Below, one piece after another: positions 48,228-58,829 of a stretch of DNA of 64,000 nt (positions are counted from its first letter, which is position 1; every line of letters starts with the position of its first letter). The notes under the pieces are model-generated. The model saw nothing but the letters and a program-made list of their open reading frames with translations, ran no database searches and was not told the origin of the DNA. The position numbers and the translations under genes are program-made. Location of the stretch: contig JAACMV010000010.1 of NCBI GenBank assembly GCA_010909725.1, positions 186,001 through 250,000 of the forward strand. The letters are read 5' to 3'. The stretch is from Picochlorum sp. 'celeri' (taxonomy: Eukaryota > Chlorophyta > Trebouxiophyceae).

Positions 48228-51101
48228 ATGTCTAATAACACGACATCGTCGTGTGTTGAGGGTGGTTTTGAGTGTTACAACGTCATCGACAGCAGTCAAC
48301 TTGTGACGAGTATTTGGTTGTCAGCTGCTGGAGGAGCTGCCGTTGTCCTTTTGTTTACAATATTACGGAATATACCATCATGGAAGTCTATATATCACAA
48401 GAGAGCGACGCAAATCTCCGATTTACGGTACAGACCTTGTCCCTTTCGTACCAAAACCCATGTTGATAGAGCATTTTCTTTCCTCTATCCTGTCTTTGGA
48501 ACGAGGGATGTGGATCTGTTTCGCTCTGCTGGTTTAGATAGTTTGATGATGGTTCGGATTAATACACTCGGGGCTCAATTATTCCTTCCATTGGCTGCAT
48601 TTGGCTCTGCAGTGTTGATTCCATTGTACAAGACGTCTGGGTACCTGGCAGAGACGACAACGAATGCGGACGCCATCATGACGTATTCGATGTCAAATGT
48701 AGCTAGTAAAGATCCTGTTTTATGGGTTCCCTGGGTCATGTTTATAGGGTTTACTCTGTATGCACTCTGGGCTGTGTTTATGCATTTGAAGTCCTATGCT
48801 GCATTTAGAATGCTTCAAGAACATCGGGTCGAGGTGTCTCAGACATTGGGGGTACATCCGATGGCATTGTTTGCCGATTTATCGAAAGATGAGGACTATA
48901 GAAAGGTTGTAGGTGACACGCATGGGTTTCTGCTGTGGATCAAGGCAGCTGCCAGTTTCTTTTCTCCATGGCACATGCATTCGCAGGACCTTGCATTTAT
49001 TCGACTATGCAGGGCATCCTATGAGCGCATATTAGAAGTACGACAAAAGACTGAAGCACGTGAAGATGCGATAGTTCATGATGATGATGTTCAAGAGCCT
49101 GTGCATCCATGGTGGCAGTCTCCAGAGGATACTCCCGCATGTGTGAATAGTGTGTACAAGCCTCGAGGGGTATTGTTGGGGAAGTCAAATTGGGCGTATA
49201 GGAAATCTTGTGGTGGGGTGCTTCCTCGGAGGAATAATGCCCCATGCTCTACATCTGCACACAATTATGTAGTAGAGTATCGGAACGCTGGGGATGTCGA
49301 GGAGAGAAAGGGCCATGATGTACACGCAGAAGTTTCAAAAGTAATATCCCTCATGTATTGTGAAAATGAATCTATACAGCACGAGTATAATGATACAGGA
49401 TTTGGCGACAGGTTGAACATGTTGGAGGGAGATTTGAAAATGCTGTTTCCTGAGAGTTTTATGAAGCTGGTTCCCGTGTACTATTACAGATCCACTGATG
49501 AAGCGATACAAGAATGGGATGAGACAGTTGCCAAAATTCATTCCCAGCAGAGTGCATTGGATGGACTCTTAAAAAAGCACAATATGCAAGGGGAAAAGGA
49601 TGTAGAGATGGCACATTCTGGAGGAATGTTTTCTCGCTGCATGCAGACGAGGACGACACTGAAAATTCAAAAATTGAACGATACGTTGACTTCCTTGATA
49701 GATAAGAAGAAGAACTTGGAAGCAAAGATTGTTGAACTGAGACGTGAGGCACTAGAGAGACCAGCAGATACAGCTGCATTTGCCATATTTTCGAATCAAG
49801 CAGATGCTCGGCAGGCAAGACATGGAGAGATTGGAATCACTCCGAATATAAATATGGTTGCCAGTGTCGCGCCAGGCGCTGACGAAGTCAATTTTCAGGC
49901 CTTGTGGAGCACTGCAGCACAGCAACGAAATGTTCTGATGTTGATGATTCCGGTGTATGTCCTGCTCATTTTGTTTCCCATCGGAGCAATCACAGGGGCC
50001 TTGTCAAATTTTACCGTTGCAGTCTGCGGCGGTACTCCAGAGACGAATGATTTATACTGGAGCAGCTACTGTGATTCAGCAGCTGTTGTTCCAACCACCC
50101 TCCTGACATCTATTCTTCCTGTTGCATTATCAGCCTTCTGGGATACATTTTTCATGCCATTAATGCTCTATATGGCGACTCAGAGATTACGAATTCACTC
50201 TTCTTTTACAAAGCTTGATCAGGCCCTGACAATACAGTTGTATGTGTTTTCAGTAGTCAACACATTTCTCATGGGTGTGGTTGGTGGAGCAGCACTGTCG
50301 CAGATAGGGCAGGCATTCTCCCAAGGAAGCTTCTCGTCGCTCTTGGGTGAATCGCTTCCGGGGGCTTCAAACTTTTTTTTAAACTATGTTGCAGTTCATT
50401 GTCTATTCACCAACCTGTTTCGGTTTGTCTGGCCTCATGATGGGACTGTCCTTTTCCAGGTATTGAGGCTGTTTCGGCTTGCACCACAACCATATACAGA
50501 TAGGGAGTCTTGGATCATACGCAGCCCACCATCGTTTCGAGGAGCACGGCACTATGCCAGCTTCCTCTTGATATTCATCATTGGATTAAGCTACAGTGTC
50601 ATCAGCCCATTGGTTTTGCCATTATGCTGGGGTTTCTTCCTGACTTCATGGATTGCTTGGCGATACAACTGCATCCACTTTTATGAACCTTGCTATAATT
50701 CGCTGGGAGCGATGTGGAAAACCTTTGCCTCCTGCTATATAGCAACCTTGTACATTGCCACCTTTTTTGTCGCCTGTCTGTTCATTTCAAAGAGCTTCTT
50801 TTGGGAGGGAGGACTTTTGGCAATCCTGAATGCCTTCATCATTTACATGGCGAGATCGTATATGCATAGAAAAGTGACAAGCTTTCTGGAAGCAACTCCA
50901 TTGCAGTTGTCCTATGCAGCTCCAACCATCCAAAGCCCAGACGAGATTCAACTCATGTACACACCACCATGTCTCAGACCTGGAGCAGTCGGCTGGTTCC
51001 CCGAGCAGGGTAAGATTTGGGAAAAGTACGGTCTCCCGAAATTCCTTGGACCTGATCCTTCAAAGAAACTGAACAAGCAAGATACCAAGAAAGACATGTA
51101 A
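48228..51101 (+). CDS. OSCA/TMEM63/CSC1-family mechanosensitive cation channel
   Basis: 957 residues, single exon. Family members are osmotically or mechanically gated cation channels. An N-terminal span lies at residues 23-45 (VTSIWLSAAGGAAVVLLFTI). Two more follow near 105-120 and 165-185 (WVPWVMFIGFTLYALWAVFM). A large cytosolic loop (about 230-540) contains the coiled coil TLTSLIDKKKNLEAKIVELR and the AFAIFSNQADARQA motif (family consensus AFVxF). The DUF221 membrane domain covers 555-885 (MLMIPVYVLLILFPIGAITG; PVALSAFWDTFFMPLMLYMA; NFFLNYVAVHCLFTNLFRFV). The loop carries a lineage-specific insertion near 290-370. Confidence 0.9.
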   Translation: MSNNTTSSCVEGGFECYNVIDSSQLVTSIWLSAAGGAAVVLLFTILRNIPSWKSIYHKRATQISDLRYRPCPFRTKTHVDRAFSFLYPVFGTRDVDLFRSAGLDSLMMVRINTLGAQLFLPLAAFGSAVLIPLYKTSGYLAETTTNADAIMTYSMSNVASKDPVLWVPWVMFIGFTLYALWAVFMHLKSYAAFRMLQEHRVEVSQTLGVHPMALFADLSKDEDYRKVVGDTHGFLLWIKAAASFFSPWHMHSQDLAFIRLCRASYERILEVRQKTEAREDAIVHDDDVQEPVHPWWQSPEDTPACVNSVYKPRGVLLGKSNWAYRKSCGGVLPRRNNAPCSTSAHNYVVEYRNAGDVEERKGHDVHAEVSKVISLMYCENESIQHEYNDTGFGDRLNMLEGDLKMLFPESFMKLVPVYYYRSTDEAIQEWDETVAKIHSQQSALDGLLKKHNMQGEKDVEMAHSGGMFSRCMQTRTTLKIQKLNDTLTSLIDKKKNLEAKIVELRREALERPADTAAFAIFSNQADARQARHGEIGITPNINMVASVAPGADEVNFQALWSTAAQQRNVLMLMIPVYVLLILFPIGAITGALSNFTVAVCGGTPETNDLYWSSYCDSAAVVPTTLLTSILPVALSAFWDTFFMPLMLYMATQRLRIHSSFTKLDQALTIQLYVFSVVNTFLMGVVGGAALSQIGQAFSQGSFSSLLGESLPGASNFFLNYVAVHCLFTNLFRFVWPHDGTVLFQVLRLFRLAPQPYTDRESWIIRSPPSFRGARHYASFLLIFIIGLSYSVISPLVLPLCWGFFLTSWIAWRYNCIHFYEPCYNSLGAMWKTFASCYIATLYIATFFVACLFISKSFFWEGGLLAILNAFIIYMARSYMHRKVTSFLEATPLQLSYAAPTIQSPDEIQLMYTPPCLRPGAVGWFPEQGKIWEKYGLPKFLGPDPSKKLNKQDTKKDM

Positions 51102-51401
51102 ATCAGACCATATCGAAATCAAGATTGATGATCCCGGGGACAAAAGGACCCGAAACCACATCAAGATAACCAAAGATTTTTTCCTATCGGCGATATATCA
51201 CAAGATATCCCATCAAAGGGTCGATTTGATGGGACCATAGTGTCATTCTTCGTGTCATCCAAGGCCATCCTTTTCGGGAATCAATGTCCACGAAAATCTA
51301 TGCTGATGATCAAGATACAGGATCTGCCCAACCCCGGTACTTTTAATTCTCGATAATTTCATTTCCAGTCAAATTTCGACGATCTATTCAAACAAATCAA
51401 G
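51102..51401. other. Promoter region of the LHCII gene
   Basis: 300 bases, with AAGATA/AGATATC motifs (51165-51212). A purine-rich leader AAACAAATCAAG immediately precedes the ATG. No gene recognised. Confidence 0.4.
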
Positions 51402-52729
51402 ATGCAGACCGCTGTTGCTCGCTCTTTCGGACTTAACAAGGTTTCCACCACCCGTGTACGTCTTCTGTCTGTCTGTGCTTGACGTGTTGCTTTCCCGTGT
51501 CTGTGTCCCTCCTAGGTGCCAACCCAGTAGACCTATAGGCCGTCAAGAGTTGTACAAGAGCTTAGAACTAGTGTTCTGATACAACCATGATGCGTTAAAG
51601 GTTGCAAGGGCTGGTATCCCAACCAATGCCAGAAATTGTCTTGGTCCGAGGAGAGACCCAGAGTGGTGCTACAAGGCAATCAGCATGTATCTGAATACAA
51701 TCTGATGTTACTGATATATATATTTGCAGGGATCCCGCCAGGTGACCCGTGCCGCTGTCGAGTTCTACGGACCAGGTATGTTGAGCTTTCTGGTGCGATT
51801 TCAACCCACGCATACGAGATATCGTGGCTTCTAATGCTGTTTTGAACCTTTTATACGTTCATTTCAAGCATGGAAGACTGCGATGCAACGGTGTGGCCGA
51901 GTTGTGAGAGTGAAGGATATCGTATCTATCCTAGCTCCATCTTATCCGGAAGGATTTGGTGGAATCAGCACTCTTCGGCAGACGCTCGTGTGTTCGGATG
52001 AGGGGTTGGGCGCATACGAGGGATGATATTCACGTTACATCTGATGTTATTTTTTGTTTTTGTGGTGCAGACAGAGCCAAGTGGCTTGGTCCATTCTCTG
52101 AGGACAACACCCCATCTTACCTCACTGGTGAGTTCCCAGGAGACTACGGATGGGATACCGCCGGACTTTCCGCTGACCCAGAGACCTTTGCCCGCAACAG
52201 AGAGCTTGAGGTGATCCACGCCAGATGGGCTATGTTGGGAGCCCTCGGATGCCTCACCCCAGAGCTCCTCCAGAACAACGGAGTTGCTGACTTCGGAGAC
52301 TCCGCTGTCTGGTTCAAGGCTGGAGCATCCATCTTCTCTGATGATGGACTTAACTACCTCGGAAACCCATCCTTGGTCCACGCTCAGTCCATCATTGCCA
52401 CCGTCGCTTGCCAGGTGATCCTCATGGGACAGGCTGAGGCTTTCCGTGCCGCTGGTGAGGGACCAATCGACTCCCTCCAGGGACTCGATGCCCTCTACCC
52501 AGGAGGACCATTCGATCCACTTGGACTTGCTGATGACCCAGATGCCCTCGCTGAGCTCAAGGTGAAGGAGATCAAGAACGGTCGTCTTGCTATGTTCTCC
52601 ATGTTCGGATTCTTCGTCCAGGCTATTGTGACTGGAAAGGGACCACTCGAGAACTTGGCTGACCACTTGGCTGACCCAACCGTCAACAACGGATTCGCCA
52701 ACGCCACCAAGTTCGTCCCAGGAAACTAA
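51402..52729 (+). CDS. Chlorophyll a/b-binding protein of LHCII (Lhcb-type), 3 exons
   Basis: Plastid light-harvesting antenna protein, 252-residue precursor. Exons are 51402-51455, 51730-51775 and 52071-52729 (introns 274 and 295 nt, the longest here; donors GTACGT and GTATGT). The joins are STTR|GSRQV and FYGP|DRAKW. A transit peptide of ~28 residues ([18 protein letters not shown]...) has no signal peptide, implying a primary plastid. The trimerisation-type motif is FYGPDR. Helix B is [20 protein letters not shown], helix [21 protein letters not shown], and helix [21 protein letters not shown] with the chlorophyll-binding Glu/Asn/Arg. [20 protein letters not shown] ends the chain. Codon use is strongly skewed (Gly GGA, Pro CCA), suggesting high expression. 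Confidence 0.96.
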
Positions 52730-53088
52730 GTGTATGGTTTCCTTGAATATCCTTCAGGGGATGCCACATGGTAATGTTTCATTGTGATGTGGTTGCATGA
52801 CAAACAGGTGTCATCATCTCTTGAAGCGTAAAAAAATGGATGCAGTTTGAGCACCCTTGTATATTTTTTTTCCCAAAAATATTTGTGTAACAAAACGCAT
52901 CCATAGCTGTGAGACTTCAGTCTCACATGTGAGCTAGTAGCAGAGATTGACTTTTTTTACAAATGAAAAGAATCATTCATATGATACATGATTATCATTC
53001 CTCACAGTACACGCACTCATTATTGAAAATTCGTCGCTTTATTCCGTATTTATACATCTAGAGTTCTGTTCACGACTAACTAGACTGC
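52730..53088. other. 3' region between convergent LHCII and alpha/beta hydrolase genes
   Basis: No gene recognised. AT-rich. A palindromic TGAGACTTCAGTCTCA-type repeat at 52910-52926 could form a hairpin. Confidence 0.4.
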
Positions 53089-54370
53089 TCAGTTGAGCGA
53101 GCTCGGAGATCCAGGGCTGCGTTGCATATGGATATCTGGTGTTCCGAATGAATTTGACGATATAATATCAAACAGTCCATCTGGATTATCCGCATGCACC
53201 CAGTGACCGCTGTTTCGTAACAAATGAACCCGATGCCCATACGCTTGGATCAAATCCTGATCTTCTCCGCTCCATCTGAAACTGGAACGCTCAGCTCTCA
53301 CAAAGGAAACCTCAATCCCATCTGCAGGATGTTCCAACAGGGGCCACAGGTTCGTCGTCGCATATGAGCGATACATCCTATCGATACCCTCTAAATCCAC
53401 CTTCCATGTCAATCCCATCCCATTATCAAGAGGGGTCAAATTTGTGGCAGCCCATGCAGCAATTCCATGAGAAAATCCCCTCTCCTCCAAAAAGTTCACC
53501 AATTCGCATCTATTCTTTATTGGTAAAGGAGCACTCTTGAGCGCTTTAATCAAATGCTCTGGTCCATCCATTGATCCAGTTGCCACCGAACGAACATCCC
53601 CCGGAAGAGCATCCAACACCCACACTTGGACAGGACGGGGAAGCCTCTTTATCCCAGAGCCAAACTGATGCGCCATCGACATAACGACTTTCCCTCCAAA
53701 AGAATGTCCAATCAATACTTCTGGAAATAATTTCAAAGCTTGCAACAATTTCAACACGTCATCTGCAGCAGACTCCACAGAATGAGACTGATTCCGCAGT
53801 GCTGGTGTAATTTCTGCTGAATCACCATGACACCTCAAGTCCACCAACAACACCTGCCAATGCGGATATCCCCTCACCAACTTGTTAGCAAAAGAGTGCA
53901 TATTCCGTTTTGAACCCAGAACACCATGCACCAGAACAGCCGTAGGAGGAGGACGGCTTGCTGTAGACTCTGGTGATGAAAACCTCACCAGATTACCTTT
54001 GATCATCTCGTACGCAAGCAACGGTTCTGGATCTCCAGGAAGGACTACAGGTCTCGTGCGTTGGGTCGGTGTGGCATACTGAGCCTCCAACTGAAGAGAA
54101 TATGCCACAGTGGTTCCACCAACCTGGTGCTCAGAGGACTGCATTCAATCAGTACGGTTTACTCCAGTATATACCCAAACCACACACGTATATATAAATC
54201 GTGGACATATAAGAATATAGACAACTCAAGAAGATCCCTTGGCTCTTGAGGTTTCAGATGCAAAGACGTACCTCATTCTGTTTCGAGGGACTTGCCACAA
54301 TACGGTGTTGCTTCCTCACAGGACTGGTCCAATAGGATCTTTCAATCGGTTTCAAAGATGAATGCTTCAT
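53089..54370 (-). CDS. Alpha/beta hydrolase (ABHD11-like), organelle-targeted, 2 exons
   Basis: 382 residues from exons 54370-54272 and 54138-53089. The 133-nt intron has a GTACGT donor and an ATGCAG acceptor; the phase-0 join is SKQNE|SSEHQ. The Met at 54144 is therefore intronic. Exon 1 encodes a basic leader (MKHSSLKPIERSYWTSPVRK) resembling a transit peptide. The hydrolase core has the oxyanion motif LVHGVLGSKRNM, VDLRCHGDS, the nucleophile elbow LIGHSFGGKV, the acid in VWVLDALPGD or later, and the His in LLRNSGHWVHADNPDGL. The order matches ABHD11 and plant relatives. The substrate is unknown. Confidence 0.85.
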
Positions 54371-54604
54371 GGTAGACAGATCAAAGCTCACGGTTGGGAG
54401 TACCCGAATGCCACCAAATTATCGGTAATCTCGCCTTTACCCGATCAAACACTACTCTATATCCCGTTGTATTAAATAATTAACAATTAGTATTTCACTG
54501 GGGACATTGACTGCCTCGAATTGGAGATATTTGGAACGTCGAACCTGCGTCGACCTCCACTGGGTTGTTCTTTTTCATCAGCCGCGTTGACTGTCTTTAC
54601 TATT

Positions 54605-56386
54605 CTATTTATGGAGTTCATCATGAATACCCCGCATGATGGCAACGACAGCTTGAGATCCTGGATCGGTAACATCCTTTTGAGCATTCTCTGGAACATA
54701 TGACGCCCGGCCTGCTTTTGCCACGAGGTGTTTTGTGCTTTCTGCGCCGCTCTGTGCTGCTTCAAGGGCCTGCTGGGACGTGGCTAGCCCACCATCTGTG
54801 GATACTGCTTGCTGTACTGCATTCGATAGAGGTATGAGAGCATCCAACATTGTACTGTCACCCAATACAGCTCCACCATAGTAACTCATCTTCTCGCAGC
54901 CTCGTTGAAGGCCAGTGGATATGTCCTTCAGAGATAATACATCGGCATCCTCATGCAATGCACTGGAAAAGGCTAGGAAGAAAATCTTCAAGAGAGCTCC
55001 GCTGCTTCCTCCCATGTCCTCGCCAGCAATGTTTGATATTTCTAATAGAGCTTTTGATAAGGTGGGCGCATTCTTCACGCTGTCTGACTCTTTCACCTTT
55101 GTTGCGCCGATGAAGTATGTGTCTCCACAGTCTCCATCGCCAATGGCAGCATCCAGCTCATTCAAAAGGTCTGAGCACGCAATGATACTGTCACAGGCGG
55201 ATACAATCACTCGATATACGGTATCCATATATTTCTTTCTCTCAACTGTTTCATCTCTTGTCGCAGACACGGTCCTCAAAGGTACGACAAAATCCTTCTG
55301 AGGTATAGGTGTCTGGACTGTGCAATGTGGCCATCCTGGGGCATCAGTTGGTGCATCGAGCGCTCGGAGGACCTCATCCCCCTCTGCGCCTTGTTTGATT
55401 CGAAGCAAAGAAATACTGAATCCCTTCATATCTAGCGAACTGAGGAACATGCCTGAGTAAAACCGTTCGATTCGAGCACCGAGAGTGTGTGTCACAGCCT
55501 TGATTGTCGAGGAGACAATGATGCCCATCTCGAGCTGCGTAATAGAACCAAGATTATTCAGTAAAATAACCACACGATCCCCAGGAGATACCTTTTGGTC
55601 GTCTTCGTATTTTCCGATGCACCCCACTCTCTCCACCATTTCCAAAACCACCTCATCGGCGCTTTTCATGGTTTGCCGGCATGCACCTGGTTCACCATGT
55701 GCTCCTAGCCCCATCTCAAGTTCCCCTTCGTTCAAAATTCGCTTTGTCTTCTGTCCAGGCAATGTACAGGATGATACAGCGCATCCCATTGTTGTGATCG
55801 ACTCAGTAACGCGCGTTGTCATCTGTTCTACCTCTGAAAGTGATCTACCTTGAGCTGCCCATGCCCCAGCACACTTTAACACGAGCATACACCCAGCGAG
55901 CCCTCTCGCTCCAACTTTACTCCGAACATTTGAAGACGATCGTAAGGCCACATCATCAGCGACTATAACCATCCGGGCATCGTATCCAGTCTCTGCTTTG
56001 ATCTTCTCCAGGGCAGCACCAAAATTCAGCTTGTCTCCTGTGTAGTTGTTCACGACAATAAGAGCCCCAGAGGCCGTGATGGTATGACGAAGTGCAGTCA
56101 ATATTGAGCTCTCTGACGGACTCGCAAAGATCTCACCGCACACAGCCGCTGACAGAAACCCAGATCCACAAAGCTTTGCAAAAGCCGGTTCGTGCCCACT
56201 CCCACCTCCGCTGAGAACAGCAACGCCTTGTGGTGTGTTTTGATCCATTAATTCGTATCTCTTTCGATCTAATACGACCTTTGTAGATGGATATCCATCC
56301 AAGCGACAAAGATTTGGACATAATTGGAGAAACCCGTCGATGGAGTCTTGGACAATCTGATCCTTCGAGTTGAGAAAGTAACTCAT
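54605..56386 (-). CDS. DAK: Dihydroxyacetone kinase (DAK, ATP-dependent, two-domain)
   Basis: 593 residues, single exon. Phosphorylates dihydroxyacetone (and glyceraldehyde) with ATP; algal enzymes serve glycerol metabolism. The start is the ATG at 56386 (MSYFLNSKDQIV). DhaK domain, residues 1-330: VAVLSGGGSGHEPAFAKLCG, VNNYTGDKLNFGAALEK, GARGLAGCMLVLKCAGAWA, and LGAHGEPGACR with the substrate-binding His. DhaL domain from about 385: LDAAIGDGDCGDT (metal-binding Asp residues), EDMGGSSGALLKIFF, GDSTMLDALIPL, then GRASYVPENAQKDVTDPGSQ. The domain order is that of eukaryotic DAK/TKFC. There is no clear targeting peptide. Confidence 0.94.
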   Translation of the reverse strand: MSYFLNSKDQIVQDSIDGFLQLCPNLCRLDGYPSTKVVLDRKRYELMDQNTPQGVAVLSGGGSGHEPAFAKLCGSGFLSAAVCGEIFASPSESSILTALRHTITASGALIVVNNYTGDKLNFGAALEKIKAETGYDARMVIVADDVALRSSSNVRSKVGARGLAGCMLVLKCAGAWAAQGRSLSEVEQMTTRVTESITTMGCAVSSCTLPGQKTKRILNEGELEMGLGAHGEPGACRQTMKSADEVVLEMVERVGCIGKYEDDQKVSPGDRVVILLNNLGSITQLEMGIIVSSTIKAVTHTLGARIERFYSGMFLSSLDMKGFSISLLRIKQGAEGDEVLRALDAPTDAPGWPHCTVQTPIPQKDFVVPLRTVSATRDETVERKKYMDTVYRVIVSACDSIIACSDLLNELDAAIGDGDCGDTYFIGATKVKESDSVKNAPTLSKALLEISNIAGEDMGGSSGALLKIFFLAFSSALHEDADVLSLKDISTGLQRGCEKMSYYGGAVLGDSTMLDALIPLSNAVQQAVSTDGGLATSQQALEAAQSGAESTKHLVAKAGRASYVPENAQKDVTDPGSQAVVAIMRGIHDELHK

Positions 56387-56806
56387 CTCGTCTATAATTC
56401 GATGGTGTTTTTTACACACGTCTTTGTAATGTTTTCAACTGTGCCAATACGGATGGTCCTGTGGCTCACGTAAAGGGCCCAATAGCAATCGGGGCAGATC
56501 ACGTTTGAAGGCGCCCAATTTTCTTTGAAGGACGGTACCAAAGTCTTTGCATCTTATTCTTGGTCAGATTTTCTTGGACTGACCGAAAGTGAATGGTGGC
56601 TGGAAGAAACTCCCGCTGGTAATAGGGTGTCATACATCTTCCAAGGCGTCCAAGATTCATTTCTGATACGTATGTATACTGTCAGAGTGCATGAGTTGGC
56701 ATGCTTCATGTAGAGAAAGCATAGGGTACTCATTGATATTCTGGGTTCTGGATAGACAGGCACGACGAGCGAGTTGTTTTCGTTTTATCCACATGTAAAT
56801 AAAAGT
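56387..56806. other. Divergent intergenic region between DAK and the HMG-box gene
   Basis: 420 bases. A short plus-strand frame at 56525-56713 lacks an ATG-supported domain. Nothing recognised. Confidence 0.4.
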
Positions 56807-57919
56807 ATGGAGTCGAGTTCTATCACATTTCGAGATACAAGTGGGGTAGATTCGATGAATACAAGTGGCTCTGTGGGGGGAGTAGACCCAGGAAAACCTT
56901 GTCTGCAGACAGGTCAGCAGGAGGTGGATGTCACTGATGCACTTCTCAGGCAGGGTTCGCAGGATTTGAAGTTTTTTGCTGCACATGCGGAGCCGTCGTC
57001 CTCGGAACCAGGGCAGCAGGGTAGCACAAAGAGGAAGAGGAAACGACCACCAGTAGTTCCAAGGCCCAAGGGAGCCTTTATTTTCTATTCTATGCAGTTC
57101 CGAGCGGCGTATAAAAAGACACATCCGGATGCAAATTTGACGGAGATGACCAAGGCGGCGGGTGCAGCATGGAAAGCCTTGTCAGATGAGGAGAAGAAGC
57201 CTTTTGTGGAGATGGCAACACAAGACAAGGAGCGATATGCCAAAGACAAACTGGCTCATCGCATGGAGAGCGATGATGGTGCCCAGAAAAAGAGAAAAGG
57301 AGTCTTTCTATACTTTTTTGAACAGTTTAAGAAGCATTTCGACCTGCGGCCTGATTGGAAGAAGTTGAGTATGCCAGAGCTTTCAAAGGAAGCAGGCAAA
57401 GCATGGCAACAGTTGTCTGCGGAGGAAAAGGCCAAATATGCAGAGATGGCAAAGGAGGACGCAGCTCATATGGCACCTGAAGGTGTCAGTAACACGATAG
57501 GGTTGGCTGAGCATCGAAATACGTCCCGTGGTACTGCTGCAGCAGCTGCTGCTGCTACTAGTTCAGGACCTATTAATAGGAATATTCCCAGGATTGCCAG
57601 TGCAGATCAGATACCAAACCCCCTGGAAGTATATCAGAAACAATTACATGATCAAATACATGAGTTGATGGGCACGTTGAAAAGGTTTCATCAACAATCT
57701 CCGCTAGAAAGGGTAGTCTCAACACAGAGGCATCAGGCAAACTTGAGCCCATTTGTCCCGCAGCCCCTACTTGCCTCTCACCCTAGTGGCACTGCAAGCC
57801 CTTCGTCCCTTGCTCTTCCATCTAGGACGATAGAAAGTGGCCATCCTGCGTTGCTTCCCAGGCCAAGGCGGCGAAGGAGCAATGAGACAGTTCTTCTCAA
57901 AGGAAAAGTGTTAGACTAG
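56807..57919 (+). CDS. HMGB-like chromatin protein with two HMG boxes
   Basis: 370 residues, single exon, start ATG at 56807. A low-complexity N-terminus with TKRKRKRPP (NLS-like) leads to HMG box 1 at about 84-150 (PRPKGAFIFYSMQFRAAYKK; AAGAAWKALSDEEKKPFVEM). HMG box 2 is at about 160-230 (KKRKGVFLYFFEQFKKHFDL; EAGKAWQQLSAEEKAKYAEM). Two L-shaped DNA-binding boxes bend DNA without strong sequence preference. The acidic tail typical of HMGB1 is absent. Instead the last 140 residues are Ala/Ser/Pro-rich and end in a basic RPRRRRSNETV. Probably a nuclear architectural or transcription factor. Confidence 0.9.
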   Translation: MESSSITFRDTSGVDSMNTSGSVGGVDPGKPCLQTGQQEVDVTDALLRQGSQDLKFFAAHAEPSSSEPGQQGSTKRKRKRPPVVPRPKGAFIFYSMQFRAAYKKTHPDANLTEMTKAAGAAWKALSDEEKKPFVEMATQDKERYAKDKLAHRMESDDGAQKKRKGVFLYFFEQFKKHFDLRPDWKKLSMPELSKEAGKAWQQLSAEEKAKYAEMAKEDAAHMAPEGVSNTIGLAEHRNTSRGTAAAAAAATSSGPINRNIPRIASADQIPNPLEVYQKQLHDQIHELMGTLKRFHQQSPLERVVSTQRHQANLSPFVPQPLLASHPSGTASPSSLALPSRTIESGHPALLPRPRRRRSNETVLLKGKVLD

Positions 57920-57961
57920 CACATGTATATTGCGTTTTTCTCAGTCACAATGAACAGTATA

Positions 57962-58636
57962 TTAAATGATATTAGCATGTTTCGATGTAGAATTGGAAGA
58001 TATTAAAAGTGAACCTATGAAGCCAATCATGGCCCACATGGAGCACAGGAGCAAGACCACCACGATGGTGCCTGCGCTTGATGCTTGCACGACTTGAGAC
58101 ACGTACATCCACGAAATCGGGAACAACACCGACATGACAATTTTCCATTCTAACACCCCGCCGTCTATCCTCGAGAAGAGCCACAGCATGCATATCAACA
58201 CACAGAATGATGCATGCACAAACAGGGCACCCCCATGACCTGGTGATGCATCTTCATGCTCAGCATGCTGCACCATATCGTCCTTTTCGTATTGCTGCCG
58301 TAGCATGCTCAAATTCTCAGATAAAACCGCAATTTCCTCCTTCGTGTGCTTCAACTTCTTCATGGCCTTCTTCCTATCTGTGTCTTTTGCGTCAATTTCT
58401 TCCTTCAACTCTCTGATAGCCTTTCTGTACAAATCCTCTTGTGCATACAAGTGTTCTATGATCCGGTTCAAGTCAGTCAACTTCGATGCAGGGATGTATC
58501 CCTTGGGCCGTATTCCAACCAGTGAAGCCACATAGATCATCCATGACAGAAACAGGGAAAGGTAGTATTTACACCACTGCAAAGGAAGGAACACGAGTCC
58601 CGAGCATAATCTTCTAGCTGTGCTCAATAAGAACAT
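57962..58636 (-). CDS. Membrane protein with central coiled coil, function unknown
   Basis: 224 residues, single exon, family not recognised. An N-terminal hydrophobic segment at residues 12-40 (GLVFLPLQWCKYYLSLFLSW) precedes a coiled coil at about 52-118 (LYRKAIRELKEEIDAKDTDR, KKLKHTKEEIAVLSENLSML). Three hydrophobic spans follow at about 138-155 (LFVHASFCVLICMLWLF), 165-183 (IVMSVLFPISWMYVSQVV) and 192-214 (IVVVLLLCSMWAMIGFIGSL). The layout suits an organelle or endomembrane tether. It converges on the HMG gene with 42 bases between them. Confidence 0.6.
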   Translation of the reverse strand: MFLLSTARRLCSGLVFLPLQWCKYYLSLFLSWMIYVASLVGIRPKGYIPASKLTDLNRIIEHLYAQEDLYRKAIRELKEEIDAKDTDRKKAMKKLKHTKEEIAVLSENLSMLRQQYEKDDMVQHAEHEDASPGHGGALFVHASFCVLICMLWLFSRIDGGVLEWKIVMSVLFPISWMYVSQVVQASSAGTIVVVLLLCSMWAMIGFIGSLLISSNSTSKHANII

Positions 58637-58829
58637 TCTTTTACAAGATAGTATTGTCTACAGATGCATATACAGCGGATTCTTGTCTGATATTCCGTCA
58701 CGTTGAATGCTCAAATTTTCAAACTGTGACTCTCGTATGCACCCGCTTTTCGGTCTTCATTACAGCAATTCGAATTTTCATGCATTTATTTTCATATAAT
58801 TATTGATAATTAATGCTCGCCCCGCGTCG

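Noticed and set aside
51885..51960. tRNA-like TGGCCGAGTTG in the second LHCII intron
   Set aside because: It resembles a Leu/Ser tRNA A box, but no D-stem partner, no complementary acceptor strand and no B box could be found downstream or, in permuted order, upstream.
51965..52666. 233-codon minus-strand frame opposite LHCII
   Set aside because: Arises from the strongly biased codon use of LHCII on the other strand; no homology.
54139..54144. ATG at 54144 as start of the alpha/beta hydrolase
   Set aside because: The ATGCAG is better read as a 3' splice site; an upstream exon with ATG, a basic leader and a GTACGT donor joins in frame.
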